DNA from: CADBRN01 sp050944685
GTDB taxonomy: Bacteria; Bacillota; Clostridia; Lachnospirales; Lachnospiraceae
Length of the DNA: 64,000 nt
Reading direction: 5' to 3'
Assembly: GCA_050944685.1 (NCBI GenBank)
Contig: JBMNRP010000004.1
Coordinates: 80,148-144,147 of the forward strand
Below are positions 51,373-59,820 of the stretch, piece by piece (position 1 is the first letter of the stretch; every line of letters begins with the position of its first letter). The translations under genes were made by a program, and so were the position numbers. The notes beneath the pieces are model-generated. The model saw only the letters and a program-made list of their open reading frames with translations. It was not told the DNA's origin and did no database searches.

Positions 51373-52305
51373 ATGATTACGACAGTTACATTAAATGCGT
51401 CTATCGACAAGGCGTATCATATGAATGAGGCGATCGAAAACGGCCGCGTCATGAGAGTCGCTTACTGCAGCAATACAGCGGGCGGAAAGGGGCTGAATGT
51501 AGCGCGCGTCGTCGCACTTTGCGGAAGCGACGTAAGAGCGACCGGCCTGGTCGGAGGTTACAATGGTTCTTATCTGGAATCGCTTCTTGACGCAGACGGG
51601 ATCCGCCACGGTTTCGGTCATGTGAAGAGCGAAACACGGAGCTGCATCAACATTCTGGATCCGAAATACGGATCTACGGAATATCTTGAACCGGGACGGA
51701 AAATTGAAGCGGAAGAGATGCGGAATTTTCTGGATCGTGTATTTCCGGAACAGATAGAGGAAAGTGATGTCGTTGTGTTTTCCGGAAGCGCACCGGAAGG
51801 CGCGGGAAAAGATATTTATGCCAGACTGATTGAAAAGGCTCGTGGAAACGGGCGGAAAGTGATTCTAGACACGAGCGGTGATCTTCTGATCGAGGGGATG
51901 AAAGCCGGCCCGGATCTGGTAAAGCCGAATCAGGAAGAACTGGGAGCGTTGTTTCATGTGACCATCGAATCGGAAGAGGAAATTATCCGCTATGGCGAAA
52001 AACTTCACCGGACAGGAATCCCCTTTGTTGTAATTTCTCTCGGAGGAAACGGTGCGGTGATGATCTGTGAAAAAGGGGTATTTCATGCGAAATCACCGAA
52101 AATTCAGGTCGTGAATACCGTCGGATGCGGAGATTCTATGGTGGGTGCTTTCGCGGTGGCTTTCGAGCGGAACATGGATCCGCAGGAGGCTCTGAAATTT
52201 GCGGTCTCCGTCGGATCGGCGAACGCGATGTCCCCGGATACCGGAAATTTTGATCCGGAAGTCCAGAAGAAGCTGTTTTCGGAAACGACGGTGGAAAGAA
52301 TCTGA
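51373..52305 (+). CDS. Tagatose-6-phosphate / 1-phosphofructokinase family kinase
   Basis: 310 residues, PfkB fold. TLNASIDKAYHM, GGKGLNVARVVALCG (substrate loop), VFSGSAPEGAGKDIYARL, KPNQEELGALF, and catalytic base region NTVGCGDSMVGAFAVAFE. Phosphorylates tagatose-6-phosphate to the bisphosphate cleaved by GatY. It starts 3 bp after gatD and closes the operon; transcription appears to stop at 52341-52369. Confidence 0.88.
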   Translation: MITTVTLNASIDKAYHMNEAIENGRVMRVAYCSNTAGGKGLNVARVVALCGSDVRATGLVGGYNGSYLESLLDADGIRHGFGHVKSETRSCINILDPKYGSTEYLEPGRKIEAEEMRNFLDRVFPEQIEESDVVVFSGSAPEGAGKDIYARLIEKARGNGRKVILDTSGDLLIEGMKAGPDLVKPNQEELGALFHVTIESEEEIIRYGEKLHRTGIPFVVISLGGNGAVMICEKGVFHAKSPKIQVVNTVGCGDSMVGAFAVAFERNMDPQEALKFAVSVGSANAMSPDTGNFDPEVQKKLFSETTVERI

Positions 52306-52319
52306 AAATTCCGGACTTG

Positions 52320-53765
52320 TCACATTTCGTTTGACTTAAGAAAACCTGCGGGTGCTCCTGCAGGTTTTTCTGATGCTAAGATATCTTCGTTGACGGCTGT
52401 GCTCACCGATGTTTGAAAAAATCTGTGCCGTTCACGGATATGCTTTCCGGTACTGACCCAAAGCAGGAAAATTGTGATAAACCAGGAAACCGGAAAAATC
52501 ATATAGAGCATCTGAAGTGTGTGAAAGTGGCGGAAACCGGTGAAAATCCACAGGATGCGGACAAGACAGGTTCCGATGATGGTTTCCACCGCAGGCAGCA
52601 GAGATTTGCCGTAACCTCTCAGATATCCTGCGGGGACTTCATAGAGGCTGCAGATCGGTGTAAGCATCAGAATGATACGGATTCGCTGGCACGCGGCTTC
52701 GATCACTCCCGTGTCGCTGGAGAAGAAGGAAGAAGCCGGATGGCAGAACAGTGTGATTGGAATGCTGATCGCAGCACTGAAAAGCAGGGCAAAAAGTATG
52801 CATTGCCTCAGAATTTGCAGGCATCGTCTGTGACAGCCCGCCGCCTGATTCTGGCTCGTAAAAGTTGTGGCTGTCTGGGCAAAAGCGGTGATCATGTAAT
52901 AGGTTATGTACTCAAAATTCATGGCTGCCGCCGCTCCTGCTGTGGCAGTCGCTCCGAATTCATTGACGGCAGCCTGTACAAAGATGTTCGCAAAGCAGAA
53001 TACGGCACCCTGCAGTGCCGCCGGAGTGCCAATCCGAAGGATGGACGAGATGTATTCTTTGTCAAGAGAAACATGGCGGATCGAAAAGCGAAAATCCTCA
53101 TCCGGATCCGATGAAAGCCAGTGAAGCGTGAGGAAGCCGCTGAACCCCGTCGATATATCGGTGGCCAGTGCGACGCCTGCTACATTCAGCTTGCAGATGA
53201 TGACAAAAAAGAGATTGAGTCCGATGTTCAGAATCCCTGAGATTACGAGGGCAATCATAGGTCGCCTGCTGTTTCCGCGCGAGCGTTCAATCGCGCAGGC
53301 GAAGTCGTACAGCAGAAGAAAAGGCAGACCTGCCGCGTAAAGACGCAGATATAATACAGCCTGGCGGAATGATTCTTCCGGTGTCTGGATCAGGCGCAGT
53401 ACCGGCTCTGAAAGAAGAAATACGCTGACGAACAGAAAGCATCCGATCAGAAGAGAGAGTCCGATGCCTGAGTGTATGACACGATTAATTTCGGACTGTT
53501 TTTTCTGACCGATTTTCCAGGCGACCAGGACGTTTAATCCGACCGCCAGCCCGGACGAGATACTGACCAGAAGTGCCACGATTTCAGCATTCGTACCGAC
53601 AGCAGCCAGTGCGGAAGTGTTTGAAAATCGTCCGATCACTGCCGTGTCGGCTGAATTGAAGAGCTGCTGCAGAATGCTGGTCGCCGCAATCGGCATGGCA
53701 AACCGGACGAGGTTCTTTCTTAAGTCCCCCTCGAGAATGTTATTTTTTGCGGGTTTCTTTTCCAT
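52320..53765 (-). CDS. MATE family efflux transporter
   Basis: 481 residues, twelve spans in two MatE repeats. Opening DLRKNLVRFAMPIAATSILQQLFNSADTAVIGRF; the second repeat starts near residue 240 (ILRIGTPAALQGAVFCFANIFVQAAVNEFG). Differs from the copy at 1519 and belongs to the DinF/NorM-like group common in Clostridia. AGAGGTG precedes ATG 53765. Divergent from a LysR gene (122 bp apart), its likely regulator. The 3' end overlaps the gat terminator. Confidence 0.87.
   Translation of the reverse strand: MEKKPAKNNILEGDLRKNLVRFAMPIAATSILQQLFNSADTAVIGRFSNTSALAAVGTNAEIVALLVSISSGLAVGLNVLVAWKIGQKKQSEINRVIHSGIGLSLLIGCFLFVSVFLLSEPVLRLIQTPEESFRQAVLYLRLYAAGLPFLLLYDFACAIERSRGNSRRPMIALVISGILNIGLNLFFVIICKLNVAGVALATDISTGFSGFLTLHWLSSDPDEDFRFSIRHVSLDKEYISSILRIGTPAALQGAVFCFANIFVQAAVNEFGATATAGAAAAMNFEYITYYMITAFAQTATTFTSQNQAAGCHRRCLQILRQCILFALLFSAAISIPITLFCHPASSFFSSDTGVIEAACQRIRIILMLTPICSLYEVPAGYLRGYGKSLLPAVETIIGTCLVRILWIFTGFRHFHTLQMLYMIFPVSWFITIFLLWVSTGKHIRERHRFFQTSVSTAVNEDILASEKPAGAPAGFLKSNEM
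52341..52369 (+). terminator. gat operon terminator inside the MATE 3' coding end
   Basis: AACCTGC / GCAGGTT stem followed by TTTTT, 36 bp after the kinase stop. It lies within the last codons of the convergent MATE gene. Confidence 0.8.
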
Positions 53766-53887
53766 AATGGCACCTCTTGTCTGTTGCTTTTGAATTTTCC
53801 TTGAGTAAGCCTATCACAGCTGTTATAATCATAAAAGAGAATTTTTTCGATAATATATATCGAATAATACGATGGATTAAGAACGCG

Positions 53888-54784
53888 ATGGATAGAAACA
53901 TTCAAAAATATGAGGCACTTGTATCTGCAGCGGAAGAGGGAAACATCACAAAGGCGGCGCAGAAACTTTCCTTTGCACAGTCGTCTGTCAGCAAAATGAT
54001 CTCAGATCTCGAGTCGGAGTGGCATATTCATCTTTTGACTCGAAGCAGGAGCGGAGTGAAGCTGACAGAGGAAGGAAAGATGCTGATGCCTTATATCCGC
54101 AGACTCCTGGCCGCGTGCGATCAGCTGGATGAGAAGGTCGGGGAGATCAGCGGGCTGGAGTGCGGAGAAATACGGATCGGCGTTTTCTCGAGCGTGGCGG
54201 AGCATTGGATTCCTGGAATCATTTCTGTTTTCCAGAAGGATCATCCCGGAATTCATTATGAGCTTCTGACAGGTGACTATGATGAAATTGAAGCATGGCT
54301 GGAGGAAGGACGGATCGACGCCGGGTTTTTAAGGCTTCCGACACAGCATCCGTTTGATACGACAGCGATTGCGAAAGATCCCTATATGGCTGTTCTTCCC
54401 AGGGACCATCCGCTTTGTAAAAAGCAGACGATCGAGCCGGAAGATCTGAATGACCAGCCGTTTCTTGCTCTTGAGCATGGAGGCAGGACAGAGGTTTCCG
54501 AATTTTTGGAAAAGTACCGGATACATCCGGATATCCGGTTTTCAACGTGGGATGACTATTCGATTATGGCGATGGTAGAGATCGGACAGGGGATTGCATT
54601 GCTCCCCGGACTGATCCTGCAGAGAATACCGTATGAGATTGAAATCAGGCCTGTGGCAGTTGAGTTCTGCCGCACCATTGGAATAGCAGTAAAAGATAAA
54701 AATACGATGTCGTCAGCCATGAATCAGTTCATGAAGTATGTGATACATGAGATATCGGGGTTTGGGAAACCGGAGAAAACATGA
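53888..54784 (+). CDS. LysR-family transcriptional regulator
   Basis: 298 residues from ATG 53888; earlier in-frame ATGs lie in the promoter region. HTH residues 5-62 (KYEALVSAAEEGNITKAAQKLSFAQSSVSKMISDLESEW), then a substrate-binding-like domain (GEIRIGVFSSVAEHWIPGIISVFQ). Divergent from the MATE transporter, so probably its activator. The stop codon lies inside the terminator stem at 54771-54808. Ribosome site weak. Confidence 0.88.
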   Translation: MDRNIQKYEALVSAAEEGNITKAAQKLSFAQSSVSKMISDLESEWHIHLLTRSRSGVKLTEEGKMLMPYIRRLLAACDQLDEKVGEISGLECGEIRIGVFSSVAEHWIPGIISVFQKDHPGIHYELLTGDYDEIEAWLEEGRIDAGFLRLPTQHPFDTTAIAKDPYMAVLPRDHPLCKKQTIEPEDLNDQPFLALEHGGRTEVSEFLEKYRIHPDIRFSTWDDYSIMAMVEIGQGIALLPGLILQRIPYEIEIRPVAVEFCRTIGIAVKDKNTMSSAMNQFMKYVIHEISGFGKPEKT

Positions 54785-54808
54785 AAACATGTTTCTCCGG
54801 TTTTTCTA
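54771..54808 (+). terminator. Terminator at the end of the LysR gene
   Basis: ACCGGAGAAAACATG / CATGTTTCTCCGGT hairpin with one bulge, then TTTTTC; it contains the LysR stop codon. Confidence 0.88.
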
Positions 54809-54855
54809 TGGGCATGAAAACCATCCGTCCGGGGGAAAAAGATGTAATAAAATTG

Positions 54856-54918
54856 TTGACATCAATGATGAAACATGATATATTACAACAAGTAGATGAA
54901 ATGAATCCTGTTTCATCA
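54856..54918 (+). promoter_or_regulatory. Promoter and inverted-repeat operator of the class-M sirtuin operon
   Basis: TTGACA (54856-54861), 17-bp spacer, TATATT (54879-54884). A perfect 10-bp inverted repeat, TGATGAAACA (54866-54875) and TGTTTCATCA (54909-54918), brackets the -10 and the transcription start, and a third GATGAAA half-site lies at 54895-54901. Binding would block initiation. The Rrf2 protein at 63518 is one candidate ligand-responsive repressor. Confidence 0.65.
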
Positions 54919-54928
54919 GGAGGCAGAA

Positions 54929-55870
54929 ATGTTCAACTATTTTTTTTCAGACAGAATATCCGATGGCATAACACGGAACCCGGACGAACAGATCCGGATT
55001 CTGAAGGAACAGCTGGAAAGCGCGGATGCCGTTCTGATCGGAGCGGGTTCGGGACTTTCGGCGTCAGCAGGTTTTTCTTATTCCGGAGAGAGGTTCCAGA
55101 AGTATTTCGGTGACTTTGCCGAGAAGTATGGCATTCAAGATATGTATTCCGGAGGTTTTTACCCGTTTCCGGACAGGGAGACATACTGGGCGTGGTGGAG
55201 CCGCCATATATATTTTAATCGATATGTAAATGCGCCTTTCGATGTCTATCCGGCGCTGCTGTCTCTGGTGAAGGACAGTGATTATTTTGTCCTGACCACC
55301 AACGTGGATCATCAGTTTCAGATAGCGGGATTCGACAAAAAGAGACTCTTTTATACGCAGGGAGATTACGGCCTGCTGCAGAGCGTGAATCCGAAGATTA
55401 AAAAGACCTATGACAACGAAGGAATCATCTGCAGGATGATGGAAGCACAGGGATTTGTCAGAGGTGAGAACGGCGTTTTTCAAATGCCGGAAGATAGGAA
55501 ACTGAAAATGCAGGTTCCGTCCGAATTGATTCCGAAATGCCCGGACGACGGCAGTGAGATGACCATAAATCTGCGCTGCGATGATTCTTTTGTCCAGGAT
55601 GAAGGATGGTACGAGGCACAGGATCGATATCAGGATTTTATTCGCCGTCACAGGCACATGCATGTCCTGTATCTGGAACTTGGTGTCGGAATGAACACCC
55701 CGGTCATTATCAAGTATCCGTTCTGGCAGAATACGGAAGAAAATCCGAATGCTTTCTATGCCTGCATCAACAAAGAAGAGGCCTACTGCCCGGAGGAGAT
55801 CGCTGAGAGGGCCATTTGCATTGACGGGGATCTTAAAGAAGTGCTGGACAGGTGTTGTGTATCATCATAA
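54929..55870 (+). CDS. Class-M sirtuin (SirTM), protein ADP-ribosyltransferase
   Basis: 313 residues. NAD-binding GAGSGLSASAGFSY (residues 38-51), YFGDFAEKYG, the SirTM-specific TTNVDHQFQIAGFDKKRLFYTQGDYGLLQ, and a metal-site region CPDDGSEMTINLRCDDSF. SirTM proteins lack ordinary deacetylase activity and ADP-ribosylate partner proteins under redox stress, usually with a macrodomain eraser; such an eraser is encoded at 62669. AGGAGG site. The lipoylated GcvH-L and LplA2 usual in these operons are absent here. The 3' end shares an 80-bp perfect repeat with 57409-57488. Confidence 0.85.
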   Translation: MFNYFFSDRISDGITRNPDEQIRILKEQLESADAVLIGAGSGLSASAGFSYSGERFQKYFGDFAEKYGIQDMYSGGFYPFPDRETYWAWWSRHIYFNRYVNAPFDVYPALLSLVKDSDYFVLTTNVDHQFQIAGFDKKRLFYTQGDYGLLQSVNPKIKKTYDNEGIICRMMEAQGFVRGENGVFQMPEDRKLKMQVPSELIPKCPDDGSEMTINLRCDDSFVQDEGWYEAQDRYQDFIRRHRHMHVLYLELGVGMNTPVIIKYPFWQNTEENPNAFYACINKEEAYCPEEIAERAICIDGDLKEVLDRCCVSS

Positions 55871-56062
55871 TTTCATGGGAAAAAGTGTTAATGTAAGTGA
55901 AAAACACATAGAAAAAAATGTTGATCTAGAAATAAATCTCGTCACAAAAAGTGTGAGATTCAATTGAAAAGTCGCCGTAGAAAATGTATCCTTAAAGAGG
56001 ACTTGGCATTTCCGCCACAGAAATAGTTGCATGAGCTGCAGAAAATAGCAGGAGGAGAAAGC

Positions 56063-57367
56063 ATGCGTAGAAGAATTTACGACGAACTTTGCAAATGGAA
56101 AGACAATCCGGACAGAAAACCTTTAGTGATTGAAGGTGCAAGACAGGTTGGGAAGACCTGGGTTTTGCAGGAATTTGGACATAATGAATTTGCGAATATG
56201 GTATATATCAACTGTGATAATAATCCGCAGATAGCAGGATTGTTCAGAGATTTTGATACGGAACGGATCATCAGATATCTTTCAGCGATATCAGGACAGA
56301 CAATTGTTCCAGGCAAGACATTTATTTTTCTCGATGAAATACAGGAGATCCCTCAGGGACTTACATCGCTGAAATATTTCTGTGAAAATGCCAGAGAATA
56401 TCAAATTGCAGTCGCGGGAAGTCTTTTGGGATTATCTGTCCACGAGGGAACAGGCTTTCCTGTTGGAAAAGTAGATGAGCTGAAAATGTATCCTATGTCG
56501 TTTGTGGAATTCCTCTGGGCTATTGGCAGAAAAAATCTGGCAGATCTGATGTATTCAGAAAAACCTGAGAATATATCTGATCTGCAAGATACATACATAG
56601 AGTTACTGCGTCAATATTATTATGTCGGAGGAATGCCGGAAGTGGTTCAGGCATATGCAGATACGCAGAATCTTCAAAATGTGCGGCACATTCAGAATCG
56701 CATTATCTCCGACTATGAAGCTGATTTCTCAAAGCATATTCCGTCCTCACTTCTTCCCAGAGTCCGAATGGTATGGAGATCGATACCGTCGCAGCTGGCG
56801 AAAGAAAATAAGAAATTTATATATAGTGTGATTCGAAAGGGAGCAAGGGCGAAGGAGTTTGAAACTGCAATTGCATGGCTGAAAGATGCCGGACTGATAT
56901 ATCAGGTAACAAGAATCAATAATTTCACGAAACCATTGAATTTTTATGAGGATTTCTCGGCATTCAAGATTTTTGCACTGGATCTGGGACTGCTGGGGGC
57001 AATGGCTCAGACAGATCCGGCAGATATTCTTACGAAGAATATGGGATTCGTTGAATATAAAGGTGCTTTTACGGAACAATATATTGCCCAGCAGATTTTA
57101 TCGGTGGGTCAAAATAAACTCTATTACTATTCACGCGATGACTCTAAATTAGAGATTGACTTTGCTTATCAGACAGACAAGGTGTATGCCATTGAGGTAA
57201 AAGCAGAAGAAAACCTGAATGCGAAAAGCTTAAAATCAATACTGGCTAAATATCCAGATGTTATCGGCTTGAGATTTTCGATGTCCGGATATCGTAAAGA
57301 GGAACGCTTCTTCAATATTCCTTTGTATATGGCAGAACCATGGTTTCAAATTCTGGAGAAAAATTAA
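56063..57367 (+). CDS. DUF4143-type AAA ATPase (first copy)
   Basis: 434 residues from ATG 56063 (GGAGGAG upstream). P-loop VIEGARQVGKTW (Walker A, residues about 29-40), Walker B TFIFLDEIQE, sensor VAGSLLG, then the DUF4143 C-terminal domain with a restriction-endonuclease-like core YSRDDSKLEIDFAYQ...AIEVKAEE. Members are scattered, patchily distributed and of unknown function, suspected in defence or toxin-antitoxin settings. AT-richer than its neighbours. Followed at once by a copy of the sirtuin 3' tail, so it looks inserted at the sirtuin end. Confidence 0.85.
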   Translation: MRRRIYDELCKWKDNPDRKPLVIEGARQVGKTWVLQEFGHNEFANMVYINCDNNPQIAGLFRDFDTERIIRYLSAISGQTIVPGKTFIFLDEIQEIPQGLTSLKYFCENAREYQIAVAGSLLGLSVHEGTGFPVGKVDELKMYPMSFVEFLWAIGRKNLADLMYSEKPENISDLQDTYIELLRQYYYVGGMPEVVQAYADTQNLQNVRHIQNRIISDYEADFSKHIPSSLLPRVRMVWRSIPSQLAKENKKFIYSVIRKGARAKEFETAIAWLKDAGLIYQVTRINNFTKPLNFYEDFSAFKIFALDLGLLGAMAQTDPADILTKNMGFVEYKGAFTEQYIAQQILSVGQNKLYYYSRDDSKLEIDFAYQTDKVYAIEVKAEENLNAKSLKSILAKYPDVIGLRFSMSGYRKEERFFNIPLYMAEPWFQILEKN

Positions 57368-57387
57368 CGATAGATGTGACACCTGTA

Positions 57388-57576
57388 ACAATGGCGCGCA
57401 ATAAACAAAACACCCCGGTCATTATCAAGTATCCGTTCTGGCAGAATACGGAAGAAAATCCGAATGCTTTCTATGCCTGCATCAACAAGGGCGAAGCCTG
57501 TTGTCCGGCGGAGATCAGCGACCGTTCCCTTTGTATCGACGGAGATATCGGAAAAGTACTGCAGAGTTTGATGTAG
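57388..57576 (+). pseudogene. Second copy of the sirtuin 3' tail (truncated gene)
   Basis: After the first DUF4143 gene, an open frame encodes NTPVIIKYPFWQNTEE...CINKGEACCPAEISDRSLCIDGDIGKVLQSLM, the last 56 or so residues of a class-M sirtuin with a normal stop. Nucleotides 57409-57488 are identical to 55694-55773; downstream of that the two tails differ clearly. No promoter or start belongs to it. It is either a leftover second sirtuin gene or the displaced original 3' end. Confidence 0.8.
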
Positions 57577-57698
57577 AACTCATATACCGAATGAACGACC
57601 CTGGAAACGGTGAAAGTCCTGCTTTAGAAATATCAGACTATTCCTGCAGCGTGTATTTTTCATAGATGGTCAATGGACCGGAAAAATAAAAATAAATC

Positions 57699-57759
57699 TT
57701 GACGAGTGTGAACATCACCCTATAATTATTTTATAAAACTGGTCCAAGAACCATTTATA
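57699..57759 (+). promoter_or_regulatory. Promoter and dyad before the second DUF4143 ATPase
   Basis: TTGACG (57699-57704), 16-bp spacer, TATAAT (57721-57726). Just downstream, TATAAA...TTTATA (57732-57737, 57754-57759) enclose TGGT...ACCA, an imperfect dyad, and TATAAAACTGG recurs at 57757. Suggests an independently controlled promoter for this ATPase. Confidence 0.6.
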
Positions 57760-57776
57760 TAAAACTGGAGGAGCTC

Positions 57777-59066
57777 ATGCGTATTGAACGGAAAAAATAT
57801 CTCAACAGGCTGATTTCCAGAATGGATAACGGGATGATCAAGGTGATCACCGGTGTAAGACGGAGTGGAAAATCTTTTCTGTTGTTCCATTTGTTTTATC
57901 AATATCTGATCGCGAACGGCGTTCCGGAAGACCACATCATTGCACTTTCGCTGGATGATTTCGCTAACAGAGAATATCGCAAGCCGGAGAATCTGTATGC
58001 ATTCCTGAAAGAGAGAATCCGAAGTTCTTCCGAGCATTACTTTGTTTTTCTGGATGAGATTCAGCTTGCGATCTCAAGAGAGGAACTGAAACAGAAAGAT
58101 ACAGACGTTGCCTTATATGGAATTATGAATGGACTGCTAAGAAAGGACAATGTAGATGTCTATGTCACTGGCAGCAACTCAAAACTGCTTGCAACCGATG
58201 TGCTGACGGAATTCCGCGGAAGAGGCGACGAGATACACATATTGCCGCTTGCCTTCTCGGAATATTTTCCTGCTGTCAGTATCTCCAAGGAAGATGCCTG
58301 GCGGGATTATCTGCTCTATGGAGGGATGCCGCATATTCTTTCTCTGAACAATGAGGAGCAGAAAACGCAGTATCTCAATGCTCTGAACAGAGAAATTTAT
58401 ATGCGGGATATTCAGGAAAGATACGGCGTAAAAAATCTGACAGGGATGGAAACGCTGATGAAGGTGATTGCGTCATCTGTTGGATCACTGACCAACCCTA
58501 AAAAAATTTCTGATACCTTCAGCAGCAGCGGCACGAAAGGAATTTCTGCACCCACGGTCGCAGAATATCTCACCTACCTTCAGGACGCCGGTCTGATATC
58601 CAGAGCGGAACAATACGATGTCAAAGGAAGAAAATATATCTCCACACCGATGAAATATTATTATGCGGATACAGGACTCCGAAATGCGCTTCTTGGATTC
58701 CGCCAGTTTGAGGAAACGCATCTGATGGAAAATGTAATTTACAATGAGCTTCGCTATCGCGGGTATTCTGTTGACGTCGGAGTAGTCCCTATTCGCGTGA
58801 TGGAGAACGATTCAAAAGTCAGAAAAAGACTTGAGGTCGACTTTGTCGCTAATCAGGGCAGTAAACGTTATTATCTGCAGTCAGCATTTGCAGTTTCGGA
58901 TCAGGAAAAGCTGGACCAGGAACAGGAATCGCTGGTTCATATTCCGGATTCGTTCAAGAAGATTATCATAACCGGTACGAATTCACCTCTTTGGAGAAAT
59001 GAACAGGGAATTACGATTATGTCTGTTTTTGACTTTCTGTTGAATGAGAACAGTCTTGAAATGTAG
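57777..59066 (+). CDS. DUF4143-type AAA ATPase (second copy)
   Basis: 429 residues. Walker A ITGVRRSGKSFLLFHL (about residues 24-39), Walker B HYFVFLDEIQ, sensor VTGSNSKLLATDV, YLLYGGMPHIL, a winged-helix region (ISAPTVAEYLTYLQDAGLI), then the nuclease-like DUF4143 domain (RYRGYSVDVGVV, LEVDFVANQGSKRYYLQ). GGAGGAG site behind its own promoter. Only distantly related to the copy at 56063, so not a recent duplication, although both precede a sirtuin tail remnant. Confidence 0.85.
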   Translation: MRIERKKYLNRLISRMDNGMIKVITGVRRSGKSFLLFHLFYQYLIANGVPEDHIIALSLDDFANREYRKPENLYAFLKERIRSSSEHYFVFLDEIQLAISREELKQKDTDVALYGIMNGLLRKDNVDVYVTGSNSKLLATDVLTEFRGRGDEIHILPLAFSEYFPAVSISKEDAWRDYLLYGGMPHILSLNNEEQKTQYLNALNREIYMRDIQERYGVKNLTGMETLMKVIASSVGSLTNPKKISDTFSSSGTKGISAPTVAEYLTYLQDAGLISRAEQYDVKGRKYISTPMKYYYADTGLRNALLGFRQFEETHLMENVIYNELRYRGYSVDVGVVPIRVMENDSKVRKRLEVDFVANQGSKRYYLQSAFAVSDQEKLDQEQESLVHIPDSFKKIIITGTNSPLWRNEQGITIMSVFDFLLNENSLEM

Positions 59067-59073
59067 TGACATA

Positions 59074-59178
59074 GAGGAGTGCGGCAAATGTATCGTCTGT
59101 CATCGCTCATTATGTATTGAGCGGGATATTGCCGACGTTCTGCATTCGGAAGCGGAAATAGTTTCTCAGAGGAATTGA
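59074..59178 (+). pseudogene. Third, degenerate sirtuin 3' tail
   Basis: Directly after the second DUF4143 gene one frame reads EECGKCIVCHRSLCIERDI, then ADVLHSEAE and a stop. The core RSLCIxxDIxxVL matches RSLCIDGDIGKVL of the tail at 57388. It is more decayed than that copy. Short, but its position repeats the ATPase-then-tail pattern. Confidence 0.5.
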
Positions 59179-59204
59179 AAAGAAGTATATTCAGGAGGAA
59201 AATC

Positions 59205-59816
59205 ATGAACGCACAGGATTGTTTACAGATGCTCAGAGAGATCAGGGATGTCTCATTTGCCACCGTGGATGAAAACGGCATGCCGCACAACCGGATCATC
59301 GATGTCATGATCGTGGAAGAGAACCGTCTGGTCTTCTGTACCGGAAGAGGAAAGGATTTCTACCGCCAGCTGACATCCAATCCGCATGTGGCGATCAGCG
59401 GCCTGAACAAAAACTGGCAGATGATCCGGCTGACCGGTGCCGTGAAGAAACTGGAAGATCAGAAGAAGTGGATCGACCGCATCTTCGATGAAAATCCATC
59501 GATGAATGATGTCTATCCGGGCGAATCAAGATATATCCTTGATCCGTTTGCGGTTGAATCCGGGAACCTCGAATTTTTCGACCTCGGTACAAGCCCGATC
59601 CACAGAGAAAGCTTCAGTTTCGGGGAAAGCAGGCGATCCGAAAAAGGCTTCTTTATCACAGACGGCTGCATCGGCTGCGGGACCTGTCAGTCAAACTGTC
59701 CGCAGCAGAGTATTGATGAAGGAACACCGTTTACCATCCGGCAGGACAGCTGCCTCCACTGCGGATTATGCTTTGAAAATTGTCCCGTTGAGGCTATCGT
59801 GAGACGAGAGGAATGA
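59205..59816 (+). CDS. Pyridoxamine-phosphate-oxidase-like flavoprotein fused to a 2[4Fe-4S] ferredoxin
   Basis: 203 residues from ATG 59205 (AGGAGG upstream). Residues 1-135 form an FMN-binding split barrel (EIRDVSFATVDENGMPHNRIIDVMIV, FCTGRGKDFYRQLTSNPHVAISG). Residues 155-200 hold two [4Fe-4S] motifs, CIGCGTCQSNCPQ and CLHCGLCFENCPV. Such fusions transfer electrons between ferredoxin and flavin in anaerobes. Four bases before the OpuC-like gene, hence in the same operon; redox partner unknown. Confidence 0.85.
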   Translation: MNAQDCLQMLREIRDVSFATVDENGMPHNRIIDVMIVEENRLVFCTGRGKDFYRQLTSNPHVAISGLNKNWQMIRLTGAVKKLEDQKKWIDRIFDENPSMNDVYPGESRYILDPFAVESGNLEFFDLGTSPIHRESFSFGESRRSEKGFFITDGCIGCGTCQSNCPQQSIDEGTPFTIRQDSCLHCGLCFENCPVEAIVRREE

Positions 59817-59820
59817 ATCG

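Noticed and set aside
54781..55113. 110-codon frame between LysR and the sirtuin
   Set aside because: It starts inside the terminator stem, crosses the sirtuin promoter and overlaps the sirtuin gene; no protein-like pattern.
57340..57576. A separate 78-residue gene after the first DUF4143 ATPase
   Set aside because: Its start lies inside the ATPase gene; the rest is a sirtuin C-terminal copy, so it is annotated as a truncated tail.
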